The position numbers were made by a program, and so were the translations under genes. 64,000 bases of DNA from J054 sp963850255 (GTDB lineage: Bacteria; Pseudomonadota; Gammaproteobacteria; Steroidobacterales; GCA-2729495). The DNA is taken from NCBI GenBank assembly GCA_963850255.1, contig CAWKLL010000035.1, positions 33,666-97,665 of the forward strand, given 5' to 3'. Shown here one piece after another: positions 1 to 9,289 of this stretch. Under the pieces are notes generated by a model, which saw only the letters and a program-made list of their open reading frames with translations, had not been told where the DNA came from and searched no databases. Position 1 is the first letter of the stretch. Every line of letters begins with the position of its first letter.

Positions 1-16
1 AGCAGAATCACAGCAA

Positions 17-934
17 TCATGAAGGTCGTCGCGAAATTTCGTGCTGCGTGCTGCGGGTATTCATGACCCATTCAATGCAGTCTGCAAGGCCTTCGCTGAG
101 GTTTCGCTGCGGCCGATAGCCGAATAGCTGGCCGGCCTGGCTAATGTCACCGCAACTGCGGCGAATCGTATCGGGCGAGGGCTCGCGAAAGCAGGCGTTA
201 ATCGAATAGCCCGCTAACTGGCTGAGGTCATCGACCAGGGCGCGTAATGTATGTGATCGCCCCGATGCAGCGTTGACGACGGTCATCCCTTCCAGTGGCT
301 GCTGGATGCAGTCAATTAATAGCTGCAGAAGATCGTTTACATGTACGAAATCGCGGAGAAAGTCAGGCTGGCCTGGCAAAATCGGGTCTACGCCATTGCG
401 AATGGCTGCAAGCAACATGCCCACATAGCCTGTATCCAGGTCCTGGCCGGCTCCATAGACGGAGAACGGGCGCACCATGGCAACTTCCAGGCCATGATTC
501 AGGTGATACTCGCGACAACGCTGTTCGGCGGCCAATTTAGATGTGGCGTAGGGGTCTAATGGACGTAGCGGGTCTGACTCTCGGCTGGGCATCCGTGCCG
601 GCTCGCCATAGAGTTTTGCCGTTGATATATAGACGAAACGCCTGACTCCGGAGGCGGCGGCTGCGGCCAGCATATTTCCTGTGCCACCCACATTCACGTC
701 GACCACCGCCTGGGGTTGTTTACGCACCTGGGTGGCCTGATGAACCGCAGCAGCGTGCACTACAAGCTCTATGTCGCGGCAGAAGCGTCGACAGTCCTGC
801 AGGGCGGCGACGTCGCCTCGGCTCTTGCCACGGCCGCGCAGGTCCATACCACGGACTTGATGGCCCGCCGCTTCCAGCGCTGACCGCAAACAGTTGCCTA
901 TAAAGCCTTCGCTGCCGGTTATCAGGATTCTCAC
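17..934 (-). CDS. NAD-dependent epimerase/dehydratase, sugar-nucleotide type
   Basis: This 305-residue protein belongs to the extended short-chain dehydrogenase family that epimerises, dehydrates or reduces nucleotide sugars in the cytoplasm. The N-terminal Rossmann motif GxxGxxG is at residues 7-13, the catalytic serine/threonine lies near residue 104, and the YxxxK pair is Y129/K133. The length is normal for the family. The start is GTG and overlaps the TAG stop of the upstream glycerophosphotransferase-like gene by one base, so the two are translationally linked. It most likely makes or modifies a sugar donor for the polysaccharide built by the neighbouring locus. The exact substrate (UDP-Glc, UDP-GlcNAc or GDP-sugar) cannot be told from sequence alone. 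Confidence 0.85.
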   Translation of the reverse strand: MRILITGSEGFIGNCLRSALEAAGHQVRGMDLRGRGKSRGDVAALQDCRRFCRDIELVVHAAAVHQATQVRKQPQAVVDVNVGGTGNMLAAAAASGVRRFVYISTAKLYGEPARMPSRESDPLRPLDPYATSKLAAEQRCREYHLNHGLEVAMVRPFSVYGAGQDLDTGYVGMLLAAIRNGVDPILPGQPDFLRDFVHVNDLLQLLIDCIQQPLEGMTVVNAASGRSHTLRALVDDLSQLAGYSINACFREPSPDTIRRSCGDISQAGQLFGYRPQRNLSEGLADCIEWVMNTRSTQHEISRRPS

Positions 935-2286
935 TAGTCGACTTCCTTGGTGGCCAGGGTGAGTAATGCGTCTGGTCGATCGGGTAAAAACTGCGCATGG
1001 ATGGCTCGATAGGCTCGCTGGCTGGCCGAGCTATCGCGGTAGCTGTGGAAACGCTCCAGAACCTTGCGATATTGATCGGCCCACTCACTCTCGGGGTGTT
1101 GGTGCAAGCGCGCAAGACTCGCCTCCAGATCCGCAAAGCTGCGCAGTTTGGGGCCTGGTGTGACGCTGGCATAGTCGTAGTACAGACTTCTTGAGAACTC
1201 CAGAAACTGTTTTTCATCGGGAATGAAAAACAACACCGGCTTGCCGGTCAGCATGAAGTCATACACCGCGCTCGAGTAGTCACCAATCATTGCGTCGGCG
1301 GCACCGAACAGGCGATTTGCGTCGGCATAGGCGTCGGCCAGATAGAGATTGCTAAGACTTGCTGCATCGGCGCCAAGGCCGCGTTCAGCATCGACGTAGT
1401 GCAGCTTGACCATAAACTTGATGCCCAGTCTTACGCCGATCTCATTAAGCTGATGCCAGCCAAGCCGGAAATGCGCCTGGTTATCGCGGAAGGTAGGCAG
1501 ATACAGGACTACGCTCTGTTGCAGGGCTGCTTGTTCAGACAGCCAGCGAAGATCAAGATCACCGTCGTTAGCCGGCTGCGGAGCGAGTATCTGATCATTG
1601 CGGGGGAAGCCGGTGATCACAAACTGATCAGGATGCATGCCGTAGCACTCGGCACCCTGAAGCAGATGTTCAGGCGAGGTTGCCAGCGCGTAATCAGGCT
1701 TGGCCAGATGCCAGGGAATGGCAAAGCCCCAGAACAGTTTTTGCAAAAGCTTGCCGTGAAACAGTTGGTAAAGCCGGTGGTGCGGGTGCTCGATGCATCG
1801 CTCAATGCGCTTGATGCCGACGCCGTGGCGCAGGAGCACGCGTTTGGCGCCGCGTGAGAGCCAGTGATTGATGTCGCGAGTCAGGCCATCATAGATGAAC
1901 ACGCCGCCGCGCAGGCAGTGCCAGATGCCGCGTGGTGACCAGGCCAGGCAGACGGGTAATCCGCGCGCTTTCAGTGCCGCTGCAATGTCGCGTTCACGCG
2001 TAATCCACAGCGGGGTGATGCTGTCGTCGGGGAGGGCGCTAACGTATTCGAACAGTGCCGCTGCATTGTCAGCGTAGCGGCGGCCGCTCCAGCTACCGAA
2101 CAGCCAGAGTCGGCGATCCCGCGGCATGAAGCCGCTTAGCCAATAGCTCAGGAAGAGCAAAGGTCGCAACAGCACCGCGAGCAGATCGCTGACCCTGGGC
2201 GTCATGCTGCGCAGCATCTTTTTGTTATGTCGTTGTTCTGCCAAGGTGTTTGATACGCACGGTGCCGGTGATGGCAGCAGGCGCAT
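934..2286 (-). CDS. CDP-glycerol glycerophosphotransferase family protein
   Basis: The 450-residue protein resembles the TagB/TagF family, which transfers glycerol phosphate (or a related polyol phosphate) from a CDP donor to a glycan at the inner membrane. Diagnostic stretches include LRHGVGIK, ATSPEHL with TGFPRND, VLYLPTFRDN, and GDYSSAVYDFMLTGKPVLFF near the C-terminus, the last forming the donor-site histidine/serine region. An N-terminal hydrophobic segment near residues 30-55 could be a membrane anchor. Internal Met residues 24 and 28 are alternative starts. It overlaps the epimerase downstream by one base. This family is best known from Gram-positive teichoic acids but also occurs in Gram-negative capsule loci. 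Here it suggests a phosphodiester-containing or polyol-phosphate-decorated polymer. Confidence 0.8.
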   Translation of the reverse strand: MRLLPSPAPCVSNTLAEQRHNKKMLRSMTPRVSDLLAVLLRPLLFLSYWLSGFMPRDRRLWLFGSWSGRRYADNAAALFEYVSALPDDSITPLWITRERDIAAALKARGLPVCLAWSPRGIWHCLRGGVFIYDGLTRDINHWLSRGAKRVLLRHGVGIKRIERCIEHPHHRLYQLFHGKLLQKLFWGFAIPWHLAKPDYALATSPEHLLQGAECYGMHPDQFVITGFPRNDQILAPQPANDGDLDLRWLSEQAALQQSVVLYLPTFRDNQAHFRLGWHQLNEIGVRLGIKFMVKLHYVDAERGLGADAASLSNLYLADAYADANRLFGAADAMIGDYSSAVYDFMLTGKPVLFFIPDEKQFLEFSRSLYYDYASVTPGPKLRSFADLEASLARLHQHPESEWADQYRKVLERFHSYRDSSASQRAYRAIHAQFLPDRPDALLTLATKEVD

Positions 2287-2468
2287 TCTGTAGCAAGAAA
2301 ATGCATCACTGATTTACCATAACCATAGGGTTTTTATAGACTTTTCTTCTCTGGGCTCATAGTATCTAACTTGGCTCGGCAAGGCGAGTGACGCCGTTCA
2401 AACTTGTCGACTACAGGACATGGAAATGCTGCCGTCCTGACAAAGAAAAATAATAAATAGGGATAGTT

Positions 2469-3932
2469 ATGGTTTCCAAAGCCGAAACAGTTAATTCAGA
2501 ACTACGCATACCGATAGCGCCGCGGGTGCGGCTTTCTCAGAGTATTGTTGCCGGTCTGACGGCTTTGGCCGACTTGCTGAGTATCGTTGTAAGCGGCTGG
2601 TTAATTTACGTGTTTTACGTGGCCAAGGATTATCCTGAGCTGGGCCCGAGTTACCTGGTTGCCATCGGCTTGCTCGGACTGGTTACCCTGCAGTCGTTTT
2701 ATCTCGCAGGTCTGTATCGTTTCAGCCGGCTGATTCGTCCGCTTGGCCAGATCGGTCGAATCGCCGCGATTCTAAGCACGATATTTCTCATTTTCCTCGG
2801 TTGCGCCTTTGCCCTGAAGGTTTCCATACTGTTTTCCCGAGTGTGGGCATTTAGCTGGTTGCTCTCCAGCCTGACGCTAGTTACGGTGGCCCGTTTCGGC
2901 GTTGCCGCACTGGTTCGTCATTGGTCTGCCACAGGCTACCTGGGTCGCAACATCGTCATCTACGGTGCCGGTGCTCAGGGCCGCGCGCTCATTGAACACA
3001 TTCACTCCGTGGATGAGCCCTGGAATCGCATCATCGCGGTATTTGATGACCGCGTGGAGCGCAGTGATGCAGAAGTCCTTGGCTACCCGGTAATCGGTAA
3101 CCTGCAGCAGCTGGTGCAGTGGGCTCGGCACAATCGAGCCGACGAGGTCCTGGTCGCGCTGCCCTGGAGCGCCGACAAGCGCCTGCTGGAAATAATCCAT
3201 TTGCTGACGGTGCTGCCGGCGAGCGTGCGGCTGGCGCCGGAGTTTGTCGGCACTGACCTGCTGCATCGACGCACGACGTTTCAATATGGTGTGCCCATGC
3301 TCAGCGTGCTGGACAAGCCGGTGACGGGTTGGGGTGCGCTGGCCAAGCAACTGCTGGATTTCGTCCTGGGCGGGATTTTCCTGTTAGTCGCGTTGCCGCT
3401 GATGGCGGTTATCGCGCTGCTGATCAAGCTCGAGAGTCGCGGTCCGGTGTTTTTCTGCCAGCAGCGCTGCGGCTTTAACCACAAAATGATCGACATGTAT
3501 AAATTCCGCACCATGTATACCGATCAAATGGACCAGGATGCTGACAAGCTGGCGCGACCCGGAGATCCCAGGATTACGCCGCTAGGCGCGGTATTGCGTC
3601 GCTTTAGCCTTGACGAGTTGCCGCAATTGTTTAACGTCATTCGCGGTGAGATGTCGGTGGTCGGGCCAAGGCCGCATGCGCTTAAGGCTAAGGCCGGCGA
3701 TACCCTGTATGAAGATGTTATTGATGAATATGCGGTGCGACACAAGGTCAAGCCGGGCGTCACGGGTTGGGCGCAGGTCAATGGCTGGCGCGGCGCTACT
3801 GATACCGAAGCCGATCTCCTTGGCCGCGTTGAGCATGATCTTTACTACATTGAAAATTGGTCGGTCGCCTTTGACCTGCTGATTATCGCGCGTACGTTCT
3901 TCGCTGTGTTGGGCGGCAAGAATAGCCACTGA
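2469..3932 (+). CDS. Undecaprenyl-phosphate sugar phosphotransferase (WcaJ/PssY type)
   Basis: The 487-residue polytopic membrane enzyme transfers a sugar-1-phosphate, usually glucose, from a UDP-sugar to undecaprenyl phosphate, which starts assembly of a repeat unit. The N-terminal half has four to five hydrophobic segments (about residues 23-125) followed by a CoA-binding-like domain (GAGAQGRALIEHI near 165). The C-terminal bacterial sugar transferase domain starts with a helix near 295-320 and carries KFRTMYTD, RRFSLDELPQLFNVIRGEMS, VGPRP and KPGVTGWAQVNGWRG. Start is ATG 9 bases after AGGGAT. It is divergent from the glycerophosphotransferase-like gene and convergent with the glycosyltransferase. 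It is the priming enzyme of the locus. Confidence 0.93.
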   Translation: MVSKAETVNSELRIPIAPRVRLSQSIVAGLTALADLLSIVVSGWLIYVFYVAKDYPELGPSYLVAIGLLGLVTLQSFYLAGLYRFSRLIRPLGQIGRIAAILSTIFLIFLGCAFALKVSILFSRVWAFSWLLSSLTLVTVARFGVAALVRHWSATGYLGRNIVIYGAGAQGRALIEHIHSVDEPWNRIIAVFDDRVERSDAEVLGYPVIGNLQQLVQWARHNRADEVLVALPWSADKRLLEIIHLLTVLPASVRLAPEFVGTDLLHRRTTFQYGVPMLSVLDKPVTGWGALAKQLLDFVLGGIFLLVALPLMAVIALLIKLESRGPVFFCQQRCGFNHKMIDMYKFRTMYTDQMDQDADKLARPGDPRITPLGAVLRRFSLDELPQLFNVIRGEMSVVGPRPHALKAKAGDTLYEDVIDEYAVRHKVKPGVTGWAQVNGWRGATDTEADLLGRVEHDLYYIENWSVAFDLLIIARTFFAVLGGKNSH

Positions 3933-3963
3933 CTGCCTTGTTGCGCTTGCCCCTGGCTGGCGA

Positions 3964-5160
3964 CTAGTTGGCTTCCTCAGGCAGGCACTGGCTGTATACC
4001 TCTAAGGTATCCAGCACCATCTGGTCAGCGGTAAACGACCTGGCCACTTCCAGACTACGTTGCCCCATCCTTTCGCGCTGAAAGTCCTGCCTGATCAGCT
4101 GTAAAAGGCGCGCGCTGAGCGCTTCGGCATCCTGCTGGGGCACGATGAATCCGTTAACGCCTTCGCGTACCACCGAACCTGCGCCGCCGGTGTCGGTCAT
4201 GACGATCGGCAGGCCCCGTGCTGCTGCTTCAAGTAGCACATAAGGCAAGGCTTCATAGCGACTGGGCAGAGCGAAAATGTCGAAAGCGCTCATCAGCTGC
4301 GCGCCATCTGCGGAACCTGTAAATACGATTCTTGAGCTCAGGCCGAGGTTGTCGGCCAGGCTATCCAGCATAGCTCTGTCAGGACCGTCGCCGACAATCA
4401 TTAAACGCGTCTGCGGGTCGTCGGCGACACCCATGGCGAAGGCGGACAGCAGCCGCTCCGTGGCCTTCTGATGGGTCAGGCGGGCGACGCAGCCGATCAC
4501 CAGGGCCTGTTCGGGTATGCCGTACTGTGCCCGTACCCGCGCGCGATTGGCGGCCGGCAGACTACTGATTCCGTTATGGACGACCCGCAGGCGCAGGGGA
4601 TCGATTCCCAGCCCGCAGGCGTGCTCATACTCCGTTTCCGAAACGCAAATAATGCGCCTGGCCAGCGGTGCCAGCAGGCGTTCGGCGCTGGAGTAGAGCA
4701 GATGCTTCAGACGACCGATTTCCGGGTCGAGCGTGACGAATGCATGCGGCGTATACAAACAGGGGACGTCGTGTCCACGAGCGGCGAGTCGCAGCAGTGC
4801 GCCCGCCTTGGAACTGTGGCCATGCAATAGATCAAAGGGCCCCAGACGAGCAATCAGGCGGCGCAGATCATGGACCTGCCTGAGGTCATGCCAGCCAACG
4901 GCTCTGCGCATCGGCAGCTCATGGGCCGAGACATCTCTTAGTTTCGCCAGGCGTTCGCAAAAACTCTCGTCTGCCCGTTCCGGCGAATAGACGACGCAGA
5001 CATTGTGATTCCGCAGTCGCAGGCCATCAGCCAGATCCAGCACATGCCGCCCGGCGCCGCCGCCGGCCGCTTCGATGGCCAGCAGTATGCGATAGCGTCG
5101 GCTGGGGCTGTTGCGCCTGATTGGCGTTACCTTTTTGGTCTGCTGCACAGGCTCGCTCAT
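3964..5160 (-). CDS. GT4-family glycosyltransferase (group 1)
   Basis: This is a 398-residue GT-B fold glycosyltransferase. The N-terminal domain carries the loop AGGGAGRHVLDLADGL and HGHSSKAGALLRL. The C-terminal donor domain carries GCVARLTHQKATERLL, MIVGDGPDR, and the retaining GT4 signature PSRYEALPYVLLEAAARG with its glutamates. I chose the ATG at 5160 because the longer reading frame upstream would run through the end of the kinase gene and codes for sequence with no family resemblance. The gap to the kinase stop is then 16 bases, consistent with an operon. It likely adds a sugar to the lipid-linked repeat unit. Donor and linkage are unknown. Confidence 0.9.
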   Translation of the reverse strand: MSEPVQQTKKVTPIRRNSPSRRYRILLAIEAAGGGAGRHVLDLADGLRLRNHNVCVVYSPERADESFCERLAKLRDVSAHELPMRRAVGWHDLRQVHDLRRLIARLGPFDLLHGHSSKAGALLRLAARGHDVPCLYTPHAFVTLDPEIGRLKHLLYSSAERLLAPLARRIICVSETEYEHACGLGIDPLRLRVVHNGISSLPAANRARVRAQYGIPEQALVIGCVARLTHQKATERLLSAFAMGVADDPQTRLMIVGDGPDRAMLDSLADNLGLSSRIVFTGSADGAQLMSAFDIFALPSRYEALPYVLLEAAARGLPIVMTDTGGAGSVVREGVNGFIVPQQDAEALSARLLQLIRQDFQRERMGQRSLEVARSFTADQMVLDTLEVYSQCLPEEAN

Positions 5161-5176
5161 GGTTTTGCAGGTCCGC

Positions 5177-7342
5177 TTATCCCGCGTAGTACTTTTCCAG
5201 ATCGCCGCTATAGGCGCCGGAGTCGCCATAGGAATACTTGGCGTTGCGCTTGACGTCGACCATCGATAGCAGACCGCCGGCCAGTCGCGCGCCGGCTGAC
5301 TCAAGTTGCCGTACAGCCAGTTTCGCGACCGGGCGACGTGTCTTGCCCCAGCGTACAACCAGCACCGTGGCATCGGCGACGCGACTCAGTATGCGTGCGT
5401 CAGCGGCGGCCAGCAGCGGCGGAGAATCAATGATCACCAGGTCAAAGCGGTCGCTCAGGTCACGCAGCAGGTCATTCATTTTTTGTGAACCCAGCAGGTT
5501 CGGTGCGTGCGGGCTTGGCGTGCCGGCAGCAATAACTTTCAGCCCGGACCACTCGCTGGTGCTCATTACCTGCTCCAGGCTGGCATCGCCGGCCAACAGG
5601 TTGGTGAGCCCCGGCTCGCGCTCCACGCCGGTGAGTTCATGGCAGGTAGCGCGGCGAATATCGGCGTCGATCAGCACCACACGCTGACCGGCTTTGCTTT
5701 GCGAGGTAGCCATGGAGCTGGCGATGGTTGTCTTGCCTTCGTCGGGTAACGATGAAGTCACCAGAACGACCTTGGGCGGTTCGTCCGGGAACGCCAGCTT
5801 AAGGCTCCAGCTTAGTGTGCGCATGGACTCACCAAAGGCAGAGGCCGGGCGTCCGGCGACATAGCCGGGCAGGGTCTTATAGTCATCAGGCTTGCGTGTC
5901 ATAGGTACAAAGCCGATGGACGGAATACCAGTGGCCTGCTCGAATTGCTCGCCGCTGCGAAAACCGCCGTCGATGAGTTCCAGGATCAGGATCAGCAATA
6001 GTCCCAGTACGCCCGAGCCAATTAATGCCAGGCCCAGCAACAGGGCTGGTTTTGGGAACGACGGTTCTGACGGTATGCCGGCCGGTGAGAAAATATTGGC
6101 GTCCGGTTGCTGAAAGTTCATGTCATCCTGGGAGAGTGTTTCTTTCTGCCGGATCAACAGGGTATCCAGCAGCGATCGGTTCGCTTCTGCTTCACGCTCG
6201 AGCGCGCGCAATTCAATATCATTCTTATTGGCCACGCTGACGCGGCCCTTGATTTCATCCAGGCTCTGCTGTAGCGAAGATTCCCGGGCGCGCGATACAT
6301 TCAGATCATTCCGCAGGCCGGCAACAATCTTGTTGATCTCGTTGGTAATTCGCTGATTCAGGTCTTGCGATTCCGCACGTAATTGAATCATGCGCGGATG
6401 CCGGTCGCCCAGCTCGGTGGATAGCTCTGCAACGCGTCGCTGCAGTTCCGATTCCTGTTCACGTAAACGCTGGATTAACGGCGAGTCCAGCACCTCGCTC
6501 ACTTGTGCTGCGCCACCGCTTGAGCGCAGCGCACGTTCAAGCTCCTGCAGCTTCGCCTGGGATGCGGCGCGCTGAGAGCGAGCCATAACCAGCTGAGTGT
6601 TCAGCTCAGACAGCTCCTGGGCGGCCAGAGTCAGTCCATTGCCTTCCAGCAGTCCCAGATCGCCGCGCGCAAGTTCTACGGCAGCTTCGGCCTGGTTCAC
6701 ATTCCGGCGTAGCTCGTCGATGCGCTGGCCAATCCAGGTGTTGGCTCGCTGGGTGAGTTCAAACTTGGTTTCCAGCCGAGATTGCAGGTACTCGTCGGCC
6801 AATGCGTTGGCGATATTGGTGGCTTTTTCCGGGCTGGCCGAAGAGAAACTGACTGAAATCACCCGCGAGCTCTCCAGCGGCATGACCTCCAGGCGGGCCT
6901 GAAACTTATCGATCACCGCACTGTAAGCCACCGCAGATACCGGCTGTCCGGGGTCCTTTTCCAGCTCACTATTGAACTCAACATCACGGTCGAGACCCAG
7001 CTTTTGTATAACGCGATCGGTCAAGGCAGGGGAGTTCAGTACATAGGCTTCGCTTTGAACCGACTCCGCATCGCCGGAAAGGCCGGCCACTACGGAGTCC
7101 AGTGACACAATGTTTTTTGTGCCATCAGGTTCAATCATGATCAGCACTTCTGCGGTATAGCGCGGTGTTAGCAGCACCAAAGCTGCGACGGCCAGCGCCA
7201 GGGCAGGAACCATGACAGCGGCTATCAGCCACATTCGGCGGCGCAACACCGAGAAAATCTCGGCCAGGCCAACGTCGTCTTGACGCATCTCTGGTCGGTA
7301 CATCGGAGTAGGGGTGTGAGATCCAGCGGTCATGTCATGCAT
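5177..7342 (-). CDS. Wzc-like polysaccharide co-polymerase / tyrosine autokinase
   Basis: This 721-residue inner-membrane protein controls chain length and export in Wzy-type polysaccharide pathways. Order: cytoplasmic start, first membrane helix about 36-58, periplasmic Wzz domain, long coiled coil about 205-400, GNVR-type segment, second helix about 432-455, then a cytoplasmic BY-kinase. The kinase shows Walker A SLPDEGKTT (K537), Walker A' VLIDADIRR and Walker B LVIIDSPP. The C-terminal tail has tyrosines at 703, 705, 711, 718 and 719, the cluster expected for autophosphorylation. It follows the Wza-like gene with a one-base overlap. A partner phosphatase (Wzb) is not seen in the window. 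Confidence 0.93.
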   Translation of the reverse strand: MHDMTAGSHTPTPMYRPEMRQDDVGLAEIFSVLRRRMWLIAAVMVPALALAVAALVLLTPRYTAEVLIMIEPDGTKNIVSLDSVVAGLSGDAESVQSEAYVLNSPALTDRVIQKLGLDRDVEFNSELEKDPGQPVSAVAYSAVIDKFQARLEVMPLESSRVISVSFSSASPEKATNIANALADEYLQSRLETKFELTQRANTWIGQRIDELRRNVNQAEAAVELARGDLGLLEGNGLTLAAQELSELNTQLVMARSQRAASQAKLQELERALRSSGGAAQVSEVLDSPLIQRLREQESELQRRVAELSTELGDRHPRMIQLRAESQDLNQRITNEINKIVAGLRNDLNVSRARESSLQQSLDEIKGRVSVANKNDIELRALEREAEANRSLLDTLLIRQKETLSQDDMNFQQPDANIFSPAGIPSEPSFPKPALLLGLALIGSGVLGLLLILILELIDGGFRSGEQFEQATGIPSIGFVPMTRKPDDYKTLPGYVAGRPASAFGESMRTLSWSLKLAFPDEPPKVVLVTSSLPDEGKTTIASSMATSQSKAGQRVVLIDADIRRATCHELTGVEREPGLTNLLAGDASLEQVMSTSEWSGLKVIAAGTPSPHAPNLLGSQKMNDLLRDLSDRFDLVIIDSPPLLAAADARILSRVADATVLVVRWGKTRRPVAKLAVRQLESAGARLAGGLLSMVDVKRNAKYSYGDSGAYSGDLEKYYAG

Positions 7343-7911
7343 CAGAAAAAGCGCTCCGGAACTTCAATGACGTCACCCGGCTGCACCGGGGTATCCATCT
7401 CTGCAGTCAGCTCGACGGTGCCTTCACCGTTTTCGCGGACAATTTTGATGCGGCCCTTGCGGGCGCGATAAGTGAATCCGCCAGCCACGGCTACCGCATT
7501 TACCACGGACATGCCGTTCACATAGGCGTAGCTGCCTGGCGTTGATACCTCGCCAATAATGTAGAAAGGCCGGTAGTCGAGCATTTCAATGCTGACCCGC
7601 GGGTTTTTCAGATAATCGGGCTGCAGCGCATCGATAATGGCAGTTTCCAGTTCCGTCAGGTTCTGGCCGGCTGCCATGATTTCATCGATCAGCGGTAGGG
7701 AAATCTCGCCGGTGTTTTTGACTTCAACTTCGCCGGATAAATCTTCATGACCAAAGACTGAGATTTTCAGCTTGTCGCCGGGCGCCAGGCGATAGTTGTC
7801 ATCGGCGGTCCAGCCGGCCGTGCTCCAAAGAAGTCCGACGGTTACCAGCAGCATGCTGACAGCAGCAGCCAGATGTTTGCAGGCCGTGTCGTATTGCGAG
7901 TCCGTTTTCAT
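7342..7911 (-). CDS. Wza-like polysaccharide export protein, short form
   Basis: The 189-residue periplasmic protein has an N-terminal signal sequence ending near WTAD. A Poly_export domain follows (YRLAPGDKLKISVFGHEDLSGEV, about 40-115), then one SLBB domain (GEVSTPGSYAYVNGMSVVNAVAVAGGF, about 117-165). It is about half the length of E. coli Wza and lacks both a lipobox cysteine after the signal and the C-terminal amphipathic helix that forms the Wza outer-membrane pore. It overlaps by one base with the kinase gene downstream and with the barrel gene upstream, so the three are translationally coupled. I infer that the neighbouring beta-barrel supplies the outer-membrane passage. Confidence 0.88.
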   Translation of the reverse strand: MKTDSQYDTACKHLAAAVSMLLVTVGLLWSTAGWTADDNYRLAPGDKLKISVFGHEDLSGEVEVKNTGEISLPLIDEIMAAGQNLTELETAIIDALQPDYLKNPRVSIEMLDYRPFYIIGEVSTPGSYAYVNGMSVVNAVAVAGGFTYRARKGRIKIVRENGEGTVELTAEMDTPVQPGDVIEVPERFF

Positions 7912-9212
7912 TACAGCTGTCCCACCACGCGAACGAAGATTTCATTGATGTCGAAAATGCGGCCACCAGAGCTGTCGGGTTGCGTGTCCCGATCCCGGAA
8001 GCGATAACCGAACAGAACCTGCATATATCGGTTCATCAGGTATTTTCCGCCCAGGCTTAGTTCAGTCAGATCGTCTTTGCGATCTATGTCTTCAAAGTCG
8101 TCGCTGCCAAAGCTTAGATCTGCGCTCACGATCAGACTGCGCAGCAATTCATGGTCGGCGCCGAAAGTCAGGCGCGATTTGGTGATGCCGGCGGCGCCCA
8201 GCACGATGGTGTTGTCGATGGTCCGTTCACCTTCAATGCGCAGGGTGGTCAGCCCGGTTACGTTCCAGCTGACATCGGCGCCGAAAGTTGGTCCACTGGC
8301 TTTACTGAAACGGCTGTCATCGTATTCCCGGTCCAGGTAACCCAGGTAAAAATCGCCAAAGGTTTTGCCGGTTAAGTCGAGCAGCATGCCCAGACGTGCT
8401 TCGCTGCCTTCTGAACTGCGCCGAAAGCCGTCACGGTCCTCGCGCTGGTCGAAGTCGATGCTGTCAAAACGGGTCTCGAGGTAAATGGCATAGTCGGGTG
8501 ACAAGCCATAGCCGAGGCGGAAGCCCAGGTCGGAGCGGCTGCGATCCCGATCATCGTTGTTTATTGACCCGATGCCCATGGGCATGTCGGTCGCCTCAAA
8601 GTCCAGCGTCGTATAGCGCAGGTCTGCGCGGAGCAGGAACCGGCTCGGCGTCCAGGTGTAGGCAATGCCGGCCCGATTGCGTGCGTACTCGGTCAGGCCT
8701 GTGCAGATAATATCCTGGCCAATCTTTGCGCAGCCAAGATCGTCGGGCGAGGTACGCTCCTGATGTAACTGGCTCAGACGCAGTTCACCCTCTATTTCGC
8801 CGGCGCCCAGTTGCATGTCGGCCAGCGCCCAAAGACGGGCATCGTCATAATCCTCGCTGTCACGATCGGAATAGCGAGCGACGTCCGCATTGGCGCCAAT
8901 TTGTGCACGATGTCGCTCGGAGCGTGAGTTCAGCGACAGTTCCGGGCTGAGTATGAACGCGGTGTCGTCAACCTTGAGCTCATCATCGGCAAATATATTG
9001 TCAATGAAGCGCAATTCACCGCCCAGGGTTGGCAGTAAATTCAAGCCGCCAAGGTCAATGCCATCCGCATCGAAGCCGGGCCGCTGGCGCTGATCGACCG
9101 TGTCGCGACGCTCCAGTTCCTGGCCGAAGGCCGACTGTCCGTAAACAAACAGGCATAGGGTCAGAGCCATCGCGATGCGCGAAAAGTCCTTGAGTCTTTT
9201 TAATATCGGCAT
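7911..9212 (-). CDS. Outer-membrane beta-barrel protein of exopolysaccharide locus
   Basis: The 433-residue protein has a signal peptide (about 1-30, ending SAFGQ). After it come repeated alternating hydrophobic/polar strands with many short Asp/Arg-rich turns, and a final strand ending in aromatic/hydrophobic residues (FVRVVGQL). The pattern matches the putative beta-barrel porin 2 type found next to wza/wzc-like genes in exopolysaccharide and exosortase-associated loci. It has two cysteines within an insertion near residues 165-175 (LGCAKIGQDIICTGL) that may form a disulfide. It is upstream of and overlapping the Wza-like gene, and its RBS GGCAGGAAG is clear. A role as outer-membrane polysaccharide secretin is inferred, not shown. 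Confidence 0.72.
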   Translation of the reverse strand: MPILKRLKDFSRIAMALTLCLFVYGQSAFGQELERRDTVDQRQRPGFDADGIDLGGLNLLPTLGGELRFIDNIFADDELKVDDTAFILSPELSLNSRSERHRAQIGANADVARYSDRDSEDYDDARLWALADMQLGAGEIEGELRLSQLHQERTSPDDLGCAKIGQDIICTGLTEYARNRAGIAYTWTPSRFLLRADLRYTTLDFEATDMPMGIGSINNDDRDRSRSDLGFRLGYGLSPDYAIYLETRFDSIDFDQREDRDGFRRSSEGSEARLGMLLDLTGKTFGDFYLGYLDREYDDSRFSKASGPTFGADVSWNVTGLTTLRIEGERTIDNTIVLGAAGITKSRLTFGADHELLRSLIVSADLSFGSDDFEDIDRKDDLTELSLGGKYLMNRYMQVLFGYRFRDRDTQPDSSGGRIFDINEIFVRVVGQL

Positions 9213-9289
9213 GGGCTTCCTGCCCTTTTGTTATTTTTGTTTTTTGTTGTTCTGCCTTCTCATTCCCATGAGCCGACAGTGCCAGAAGA

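Noticed and set aside
2287..2468. Sigma-54 promoter before the sugar phosphotransferase
   Set aside because: TTGGCTCGGCAAGGCGA lacks the required GC at -12; no proper -24/-12 pair.
5161..5373. Longer start for the GT4 glycosyltransferase
   Set aside because: The extension overlaps the conserved C-terminal tyrosine tail of the Wzc-like kinase in another frame and has no family similarity.
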